Assembly (NCBI RefSeq): GCF_001642475.1
Contig: NW_019173971.1
Location: 1-64,000 of the forward strand
DNA: 64,000 nucleotides
Direction: 5' to 3'
Source: Fonsecaea monophora
Taxonomy: Eukaryota; Ascomycota; Eurotiomycetes; Chaetothyriales; Herpotrichiellaceae
Positions within the stretch are counted from its first letter, which is position 1. Each line of letters opens with the position of its first letter. The position numbers and the translations under genes were made by a program. The notes beneath the pieces were generated by a model. It saw only the letters and a program-made list of their open reading frames with translations, did not search any database and was not told the DNA's origin. This document shows, one piece after another, positions 55,728 to 64,000 of the stretch.

Positions 55728-58700
55728 TTAGGTTTTTGGCAATACCATCGTCGCAAGAGCCTGACTTTGGCACTAGGAATTGGGTCAGCCATCAATTTTA
55801 CACAAGAGCCGAATAATTTTTGGACATACCATCTGGTGATATACGCCCCTCTTCCTGATAAGCTCTGTATGACTTCCCTTCTCCAATAGACGACCGCCCT
55901 CGCCCAAGACAAATATAACATCCGCGTTTTGAACTGTGGCAAGCCGATGCGCGACCGCTATCATGGTTCTACCTTTCGCCGCCCGCTCAAAGGCTGCTTG
56001 GACGAGCTTCTCGTTCTCTGAATCAAGAGAGCTAGTGGCTTCATCGAGAAGGAGGACCTTTGGGTTGCGAATAAGAGCCCGAGCTATAGAAATGCGCTGC
56101 TTCTGTCCGCCGGAGAGAGCGACGCCACGGGACCCGATGTCGGTATTGTAGCCTTCAGGAAGGGACTCGGCGAAGTCATGAATCAAGGCATCACGACATG
56201 CGGTATGGAGTTGCTCCTCTGTGATCGTGCTGGGGTCAATACCGAGAAGAACATTGTCTCGAATCGTGCCTGTAGGAGTCAGTGCTGAAGAATATAGTTG
56301 GGAGTGGGAAGAGTGCTGACCTTGGACGAGAAGAGGCTCTTGTGCTACCAGAGACAGGTGCTTGCGATAGGTGTCAACGTCGACATCCGAGATATCCTTC
56401 CCATTGAAAAGGATCTGACCCTTCTCTGGCACATAGAATCTCTCCAGTAGGGATATAACGCTTGTCTTGCCGCAGCCTGACGACCCAACTAGAGCTGCGA
56501 ACTGTCCTTTCTCGATAGTCATGTTCAGTGCGTCGAGGACGGGCATCTTTCGAGACGGATACCTTAGCCGAACGTCACGAAACTCAATTTTGATGCCACC
56601 TTCTGTGTCAGGAATATCGTTCTTTTCGGGTTGCTCCCTCAAGCGCGTTTCTCTTGCGTCGAGCATGCGGTTTGATGCAGCCGTCGCTTGGGCAGCGTTG
56701 GGACCGAAACTCAGACTTTGGCCAAACCCTTCCGCAGCATTCATCATTGCCATCAAGCACACGAAAAACCCCAAGATACCAATCTCTCCGTGCTCGAGAA
56801 GTCGGCCACCGTAGTAAAAGATGAGCGCCTGACAGCCTAAAGTCGCACTGTCAGCGAATCCAAGAATGATACTGACCCAACGTGCTTTCTTGAATGCAGC
56901 AAGGACATGGTCATTGCAAAGCTTCTCGAAACGACTTAAGATTGAGCCTTCCAGGTTTAGAGATGTCACTGTACGGAACGCGCCAACTGCTTCGGAAGCA
57001 AATTGAGAGCTCTCGGCGAAAACCGCATCGTTCATCTTCTCAAACAATAGCTCATATCGAAATCGAATGTAGCCCGAGAAGATGCACACTGGCATCACAG
57101 CACCCATCGAGACAAGTGCCAGCCTCCAGTTGTAAGATAGAGCCATGACAACGCCACCGATGATGTTACCAATTGCAATACAGACTTGGGCGATATTGGT
57201 CCCCAGCATCTGCTCAAGCTTCGATGGGTCGTCTCTGACTCGTGAAACCAATGTACCATGTGAGTGGCCATCCTCGTCGAAGTACGCTGCTCGCTGAAAA
57301 ATAAGTGACTCGAAATACTGTGTTTGGTACTTTGCCCGGATGAAAGACGCCACACGGCCCGCGGAGGTGAAGGTCAGGAAGTACACGATAGCCGCCGAAA
57401 CCGCAAAGACAGTCCACATACCGGCCAGGAAATCCACCTCGGTCATAAGCCGAGAGTGGTTGTCCTGGTATTTGAAAAGGTCAATGGACCTGGAAAAGAG
57501 CCAAGCGTACAACGGCTGAGCTGTGCCGGCCGCGGCGGACGTGACGATGGAGAAAGCGATGATCCCCCAGTGCGTCTTGGACTCGTAGAAAAACCGGCCA
57601 AAACTTCCGAAGAAGCCACGACTGCGTCTGTGCCCCTTTTTGTCATACTCGCCGACAGAACCACCGTACTCGGAATCTAGTCGTGTCGTTTCATGGGTCA
57701 GGATGCCAGCAACCTCAGTCTCAAATTCAGACTCGATACCCTCTTGTGCTGAGTCTTTAAGAGAAATGGCTTGAGTGCAGACCAGTCTAGAATAAACTCC
57801 GCCCTCGACAGATACTAGAGTCTCATGTGTGCCTGACTCAACGACCCTGCCCCTGCTAAGAACGACAATATGATCAGCATTCTTAATGGTTGAGAGTCGG
57901 TGCGCAATAATGATAGTTGTTCGGCCTTTAGCTGCCTTGTCGAGCGCGGCTTGCACGATTTGCTCACCCCGAACGTCAATCGCACTGGTGGCTTCGTCGA
58001 GGATGAGGATGGAGGGTTTCTTGACGATCGATCGTGCGATGGCAATGCGTTGACGTTGGCCACCGGACAATCGAGCGCCGGCATCACCGATCTTCGTATC
58101 GTATCCCTGGAGCTGTCAGTCACTGTTACTTTATCACTTCTGAGTCCATACATGCGGGAGCTTGTCGATAAATTCATCAGCGAATGCTTGTTGGCAGGCA
58201 TCTTTAACAAGCTGCCTCTTGCGCTCCTCTGGTTCGCTATCCAACGGAGAAGCAATCAATCCAAGGGCAACATTGTTATAGATTGTGTCATTGAACAAGA
58301 AGGGCTCCTGTTGAACAAGTCCAATGTGGGATCGCCACCACTCGACGTCGATGTCATCCAACAAATGACCACAAGTCCTGACCTCTCCTTGTAGGGTGAC
58401 TGGGGGCTCATTTTCTGGGTCTTTGATCATGGTCAGCTCAACATTGTCGCCATCGCCCTCCTGAGCCTTCTTGTTCTTGTCCCTCTCATACTGTGTCGTC
58501 TTGGCGATGGCATGCTGCTGTCTAAGGGTGTACCAACGTTCAATCAGGCCGACGATGGTGCTCTTGCCTGAACCCGACGGACCAACAATAGCAGTAATCT
58601 TGCCAGCCTTGATGCGCAGGTCCAGATGGTCTAGGGTCTTGATGTGGGGTCGGCTCGGATATGCGAAGGTAACCTTGTCGAAAACAATATCTTCGGCTGC

Positions 58701-60100
58701 AGAGACTTCGGGTTCCCTGAGCCAGCCTCGAACGGGCAAAGGAGTATCGATGACGGAAAAGAACTCGCAGGCGGCTAGCGTCGCTTTTCCAATAGCTTGA
58801 ATAGGTTCCGAAACACGATTCAAGGAAAAGAAGATGGTGGTAAGCGTCAGAAGAACGCTAAATGTATGTTAACTTTTAGAAGTGGTCTTGAAGATATTGA
58901 TTTTCTTACACCGTGATGACCCCGACGCTGTCCAGTCTATTCTTTGTGAACATCAGAGTGCCATACCAGAAAGTAAGAGCAACGGTTCCGAAGACACCAA
59001 AGAACTGCATGAGTTAGATTTGTTTGTTAACATCAGCAGGTTATGTGTTTGTCACCTACAGTCAGAGCGAACTGGGCTGATGTGAGCGGACTAGTAGCTT
59101 GAGCGTGCTTCCTCGCCTCCTCAACAAGGACGCCATACTTATCCACGATCTGTCGTTGCGCACTACAAGCCATGATCATTCGAATACTCGAAAAGGCTTC
59201 GGAGGCAATAGTTGCGGCTTGAGACTCTGACTTGGCCTGGCGTGCTTGACCTTTGACAGTCATTGGGGTTAGAGTGGATACGATCAACACGATAGCCACG
59301 AATCCCGACATTGTGACGAGTGCCAATTCCCAGTTCCACACGAGAGCGACGACGAGGCCGGCGATGATGAGAGAGGTGTACTCGACGACGATACCGAGCT
59401 TCTCGGAGACACCAAGCTGAAGGGTATTGCTGCTGGCTGTAATTGTGCCGATGGCATGCCCCGGTGGTAGAGAGTCGAGAACATGGACACTCTGGCCCAA
59501 GAGTTGAGTAAGGTAGTGCAGTCTGATGGCGGCCGAAAGTCGGAGTCCAATCATTCGAAAGGCAAACTTGTGGATGGCGCCGAGAACGAAACGAACTAGA
59601 AACAGGGCAAAGACGTAAAGACTTCAAACTGTAAGTCGGTAGCTTTGACGAGAGAGAAGGCGAAGGACGTACCAGAGCTGGTCGATATCGTCGCCGAATG
59701 CTTCGCCGTTTTGAGTATTGTTTCCACTTTCGAAATCGGTGAATTTAGAGGCAAATCGACCTGCACGAGCATCAACTATGTGCGAGGACAAGGTAGTTGG
59801 CATTATCGCATACCAAACAGGACGGACATCAGGGGCGTGGTGACTCCAGCGCAAACCGCAGCCAGCACGCCCACGATGTAAACGGTGATATCCCAGGTGG
59901 TTGCGTAAGTGAAGATACGCTGGAGGAGTCAGCGGATAGACAGTATTCAAGATAAGGAGCAATCTGACGAGGTAGTCTTTGAACGTCGCCACGCGTTCCA
60001 ACTCGAGACTTCTGTTGATTGTTCCTTCTGGGGGAAAGTCATTGGAGGTCGCTGCGTGTGGAGCAATACGCTGTCTGCCAGGCGGGCCTTGTTCGCGCAT
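55728..60100 (-). CDS. full-length ABCB (MDR/Pmd1-type) ABC exporter
   Basis: Nine exons on the minus strand: 60100-59969, 59919-59814, 59760-59673, 59621-59060, 59004-58910, 58857-58152, 58106-56321, 56269-55830 and 55772-55728; introns 45-57 bp; 1319 residues. Layout TMD1-NBD1-TMD2-NBD2. NBD1: GPSGSGKST, LSGGQRQRIAIA, ILILDEATSAID. NBD2: GSSGCGKTS, LSGGQKQRISIARAL, VLLLDEATSSLD. Both Walker B glutamates are present, so both sites should hydrolyse ATP. NBD1 has a charged insert before the DVEWWRSHIGLVQQEP loop. The last exon gives CQSQAL, the family's usual end. An ATG at 60166 would add 22 residues; I prefer 60100. Plasma-membrane export of hydrophobic compounds is expected. Divergent from a Zn2Cys6 regulator. 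Confidence 0.92.
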
Positions 60101-60676
60101 TGTGTCACAATCGTCGAGACGAAGAGAAGCCGATTCAAGCCAGAGTTTCCAAAGGGCTACCAACATATGGTCGGGTACGAGAGTACTAAAGGAAAAGAGG
60201 GATCTTCAAGGCAATATATGCAATGTGGTCGAGCCAGGGGACAAGTTCATATGGCCCGCCTGCGGGTAGTGGATGGCAACGAGGGACTATTTAATCACCC
60301 ACTGTAGTGCTAGCCACAAAGCCTTTACCAGTAATGTTCGTTTTTTTCCTCCTTAAATGACTCACAACAATCGACATTCTCTGGCCCCTATTATCGCGGG
60401 TGTAGTATTGAAGCTTGAGGCAGCGGAGAGCACAAAGACCTCCGCGACCGACGGTGACAAGGCGGAAGATGTGATTGGTTCCTTTTTTGCCCCACAACAC
60501 GGGCTCTCACAAGGCCGCGTTCGTTCGGAGCCCTTTTTGCCCTCCGCCCCGACGTCAACGAAATCTTGCTTCCCACGCAACGCAGATTCAAAGCCGCCTT
60601 CGAGTGTGCAACTTTACTCATTGTGGGCTCGTAATTGCTGCTTGCTGGGCCTGCGATAACGCTCAACCAACTAGAC
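60101..60676. promoter_or_regulatory. divergent promoter region, ABC exporter / Zn2Cys6 regulator
   Basis: 576 bp between divergent starts, a common layout for a regulator and its target transporter. CGG and CCG triplets occur near 60525-60545, but I cannot define an operator. Confidence 0.45.
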
Positions 60677-62741
60677 ATGGAGAAGACTCGCGCCTGTGTC
60701 AATTGCTCCCGAGCCAAGACAAAGTGTGTTTGGCCGTCCCCGCGTCACGATGATGGCGAGGTCTGCGAAAGGTTTGTCGTTTGCACTCTGTACCTTGGTC
60801 CAACTAGCATTGATTATTGTAAAGGTGTTCCCGAAATAATCTCTCCTGCTACCAGGTATATTCTGTGTCCAAGAAGAGGCGGGGCAAGGCGACGTAAGTC
60901 ATCTGGCGAAGGGGCTGTGGCTGTCCTTACGCCGTGGAATAAGGACTGACAATACACATGCACAGTCATGCAAAAGTCATTGAACAAAAGTTGGACAATA
61001 TTATGATGTTATTGAGTCGAGACCGAGAATGCGCAGTTCAAGCCGACCGAGCAAATGCACAGACAACCTTTTTCACCGGTGGCCTTCCACCAGCGACAAC
61101 GCAAGCGTTGTTCCAAGATCAAATTCCAGTTCCTTCGATGCAGCCCCCTGACATATCACTTCCAGCACGATCTGGCTCGGTGTCAATAGTCTCGGGCTTT
61201 CAATTTTCGTTCTCCGAGGCGAATCAGGTCCTCCAAGAATACATGATAGCCATGGTCCCTCAGTTCCCGTTCGTCCCTCTACCTTCTCACGACGCCTACG
61301 AGATGTTCAAGGACAAGCCGTTCCTGCTGAAGACCATTTTGTGGGTTTGTCGGCCTCCGGGGCCGGACGCTTCCGCTGCATTTGAGAGCTGGTTCCGGCA
61401 AAATGTCGCGCATCAGACTGTCGTCCTGATGAACAAGAGCTTGGATGTTGTCCAAGCTATTCTAGTGTTTCTCGCCTGGTACGGATCCCAATCCCGCTTA
61501 GAAAATTTTCATGTCTTCCGTTGCCAGAAATTGACAGATTGCGTTACTAGGAAGGATATCTATTTCTATGCGGCCGCCAAGGATACAAGCCTTCTGCAAT
61601 TGGCCGTGGGTTTGGTGGAGGATCTTGGGCTGAACAAGCCCCAAAGTCTTACTGCGAATTCCACCCTAGGGTCGATTGTTGAGGAGGCGGCTCAGCTGAG
61701 AAACGATCTTCCGCCCCAACCTAGGCAAACCGGCGACAGTCATCGGGCGGCCCTCGGGGTGTATTATATGTCATCCACGTGAGTCTCCAGCCTCTATGTC
61801 CCGTTCTGCACAATGCTCATCACGTCCGCTTTAGCCTGTTCAGCCTTCTCGGCAAGCGGAGTAGACTCGAATATGCTCCTCACTTCGACAATTTCTGCAC
61901 TCAGATCATGCGGGAGCAAGAATATCCTACGGACTCATTATTGGTGAACCTTGTGCGCATGCAGCGGATTGCGGTTAAGGTGCATGATACTTTTAGGGAC
62001 ATGATCGAGGTCACCAATGACAGGCCTTTTCAGGATGTCGACTCTATTGCCGTCGCTTCTATTCGAAATGAGTTGGATGTATTAATGCAGCAGTTACCAG
62101 ACTCTCTCAAGTGGAATCGTACGTCTGCCACCACGATCACGCGGGACAAACGCTGACATCTCTATCTAGATCTCTTGCAAATGCTTAGTGCTGCTGTACG
62201 CATCCGTTTGTACGAGTCCTGTAAGTCTGGCGACAAGGACGGAAAGCTTGGACCTACACACCTGAGACGTCGTATGATGTGGGACTGCTTGGAGAGCGCG
62301 AAAGTGCTCTGCGACGGGTTCTGTTTGGTCCCAGTCGAATCGTTTCCCTTCCTGACGTGCGTGCCCATCCTTCAACTCGCGTTAGCCATCATCAAGGCCT
62401 TGAGACTGCTCTGCGTGGAAGATTATGCCTGGGACGTGGAGACCGCGCGAACGACCTATGACCTCCCGGGTGCTCTGCAACAGCTGAACAAACTCTTTGA
62501 GACAGCCAGTGGCCTCAGGAGTCCTCGATGTAGCACTCTCCTCCACGGCCGGCCCATTTTCTCTCAGTATTCCGAAGCATATCGAGATATCGAGCGCTGG
62601 TATCTGTCCAAGCTAAATCCGAGCGTCGCTCATTCAGATTCGGTATTGGAGCAGCCAGCAACCGTGCTTCATGCGGCACAGTATGAAGGTCTAGAGTTTT
62701 GGACTCAGTTGGAGGATTTGACGTACGGGCTAACGCCCTAA
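60677..62741 (+). CDS. Zn2Cys6 transcription factor beside the ABC exporter
   Basis: Six exons: 60677-60771, 60825-60893, 60966-61478, 61551-61778, 61835-62118, 62170-62741; introns 51-72 bp; 586 residues as called. The zinc cluster is split by intron 1: CVNCSRAKTKC in exon 1 and, across the junction, CERCSRNNLSC, giving the full C-x2-C-x6-C ... C-x2-C-x6-C set. It is followed by SKKRRGKAT and a KVIEQKLDNIMMLLS dimerisation helix. The middle region has the fungal-specific pattern (DIYFYAAAKDTSLLQLAVGLVEDLGLNKP; MQRIAVKVHD). Intron 4 (61479-61550) is in frame without stops, so retention is possible. The stop at 62739 may be premature: coding-like sequence continues in another frame to 62983 (see findings). 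Likely controls the divergent exporter. Confidence 0.85.
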
Positions 62742-63352
62742 AAGCAGCACGCGAGAGCATGCTAGACGTCGACCAATCCTTATCCGATGATGACGAGGAT
62801 AGTCCACACACTGGTTCGATCTTTGCAGACTTAAAATGTAAGTATCGGACCGATTGAGCGCAGGCTATAATAAAAGCAGGCCAATTCAATCCAAAGGAGC
62901 CATTCACCACGTTCGGATCAGCATTCTCGCAGCGTACAATAAAGTCTCGCGAGCACCAGCACGACTTGTGCCCGAGGGGGTAAGGGATCCACATAGCGTA
63001 TCGCGCATTCATCATCGGCGTCGATAGAATGTTCTACACTGGTCAATGATGGCACGAGCACCGCGAAAGCACCGAGGCCGAAAACAGAGCAGTCTCTTTC
63101 GATCCAGGCGAGTGGTCATGCCAAGCATGAAAGTCGTGAGGAAGGTCGAACGAGGACTGTCGACAGGCACCTTTCAGCTCATCTTGGAGCAAGACTAAGG
63201 CGCGTTGGCGTTGCTCCAGACAAAGGGTGAGATTGGGAGTGTCGAAAAAAGGCCTCGAACCTGGCGCTGACGCTCTGGATGGCATGGACCAGAGAAGGAC
63301 ATCTCACAAGATGTTCGACGACGGGAAAGGGAGAGTGGAGTATCGTTTCGGA
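62742..63352. other. 3' flank with coding-like continuation of the regulator
   Basis: 62744-62837 and 62880-62983 look like further exons of the upstream regulator, joined by a GTAAGT donor at 62838 and a GCAG acceptor ending at 62879. The rest is spacing before the degenerate Zn2Cys6 fragment; open minus-strand frames there (63043-63285, 63195-63425) show no recognisable family. Confidence 0.5.
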
Positions 63353-63691
63353 TCAACGACCACCATCTGGCAACTTTTCTCCACCCCAAGCTGGAGTAGG
63401 AGCTGATTGATATTCGAAAGACCACATAGGGGGTTTATCATACGGCCCGTAGCTAAGCCCTGGCATCTCTACTTGCCATTGTTTCAGACGAGGTGTCGCC
63501 CGACACACAGAGCCTCGCAGCTGACACCGGTGGTATATGGGATAGTCCTCGTCACATTTCACTCGCCGCCGCGTCTTGCATTCTAGGCAGCCGGGATTTA
63601 CTTTTTCAACGCTTCTTTGGCTCGAGAAGACCTCGCTCGTTCCCTCTAGAGAGTTCGGGATCTCGATGAAATGTGCGGAATGATTGGGCAC
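63353..63691 (-). pseudogene. degenerate Zn2Cys6 regulator fragment
   Basis: A minus-strand frame contains a recognisable fungal zinc cluster, GCLECKTRRRVKCDEDYP followed by IYHRCQLRGSVC. Two ligand features are broken. The spacing between the second and third Cys is seven residues instead of six (an extra Arg in a CGG/CGG/CGA run). The fourth Cys, normally in PxC, is Tyr (TAC, rc of 63533-63535). There is no in-frame ATG before the cluster after the upstream stop, and no middle homology region follows; the frame ends about 70 residues later. The best reading is a decaying relic, perhaps related to C6 finger proteins of the sterol-regulator/UPC2-like style. A missed upstream exon is the alternative. 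Confidence 0.6.
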
Positions 63692-64000
63692 AGCGAGATG
63701 GGACCCGGAGAGCAGCGATCATGGCGGCTTGCTGCCACGGGTGAGCTTGGCATGTACGTGGTCCGAGGAAGGTTGCCCAACAAAGAATCTCTGTCAGCCT
63801 TGAGGCGGAGGATGATTATCTAGGAATTTGATCGTGAAGAGAGGACAGCGTTGATTGGCCAAGGATCAGCTGGGGGGTCATATTCAGTTATGGAAGCTGG
63901 CTGGTGCAGTCTGGTGATGTCGGGGAGCTGATAGGTTGCTGTCGCTGATAATGAGGCTCGAACAAACTGCTCTCCACTTAGCAAGACAGATCAAATGCGT
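63692..64000. other. window-end flank
   Basis: 309 bp upstream of the degenerate regulator; no feature recognised. Confidence 0.4.

Noticed and set aside
60101..60166. ABC exporter start at ATG 60166
   Set aside because: The added 22 residues are hydrophobic and unlike the polar N-termini of ABCB exporters; 60100 is preferred, though the choice is not certain.
60856..60949. Reading the C6 regulator straight through 60772-60949 without intron 1
   Set aside because: It destroys the zinc cluster; splicing 60772-60824 restores CERCSRNNLSC and SKKRRGKAT.
1..64000. Transposons, retroelements, CRISPR arrays or viral insertions
   Set aside because: No transposase, reverse transcriptase, integrase, long terminal repeat, spacer array or viral protein was found in any frame.

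Overview
The window is genomic DNA of a filamentous ascomycete (Pezizomycotina). Evidence: protein genes interrupted by short GT-AG introns (mostly 44-95 bp, several with CTAAC-type branch sites), Zn2Cys6 regulators, a LaeA-like methyltransferase, a secreted RNase T1-type enzyme with a dibasic propeptide, a divergent lamA/lamB lactam locus and a nuclear tRNA gene with an intron after position 37. I cannot name the species. I recognise 23 intact protein genes, one tRNA and one decayed regulator. I see no transposon, CRISPR array or prokaryotic feature.

Layout. 1-8.3 kb: gene-poor, with tetranucleotide repeats, a pyrimidine-rich leader and one GDS1-type winged-helix gene. 8.3-14 kb: accessory-looking block with a LaeA-like methyltransferase divergent from a CYP58-like P450, followed by a two-HKD phospholipase D-like protein. 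14.5-19.8 kb: lam locus, where a 1242-residue biotin carboxylase/KipA/KipI/biotinyl fusion (lamA) is transcribed away from LamB/YcsF (lamB) across a 374-bp promoter carrying GATA and CCAAT sites. 20.3 kb: tRNA-Glu(CTC). 22-50 kb: mostly conserved housekeeping genes: homeodomain/C2H2 factor, FTS/AKTIP-like UEV protein, CUE-AlkB-GRF repair enzyme, PEX7, RNase T1-like secreted protein, Lso2/CCDC124, SPT3, DPH5, a two-RRM SR protein, a JmjC protein and several unknowns. 50-64 kb: accessory again, with an APC amino-acid/GABA/choline-type permease, a very GC-rich FAD-linked oxidase, a full ABCB exporter divergent from a Zn2Cys6 regulator, and a degenerate Zn2Cys6 fragment.

How genes work together. 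lamA and lamB together match the three subunits of bacterial 5-oxoprolinase (PxpA; PxpB and PxpC) plus a biotin-dependent carboxylase, and correspond to the Aspergillus nidulans lam locus for lactam use. The ABCB exporter and its divergent C6 regulator look like a self-contained export module. SPT3 and DPH5 share a promoter region, as do the AlkB gene and PEX7, and the SR protein and JmjC genes.

Most notable points: an in-frame TAG followed by 68 sense codons at the end of an unknown gene (31345-31554); an SPT3 first intron that is open, in frame and starts with ATG, implying a possible second N-terminus; a CUE-AlkB-GRF fusion that parallels the human ASCC2/ALKBH3 pairing; a C6 regulator whose natural 3' end seems displaced by a frame break or unrecognised intron; and a C6 fragment that has lost one zinc ligand and altered the spacing of another. 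All gene models were built by eye from splice signals and family knowledge; no alignment or transcript data were available.
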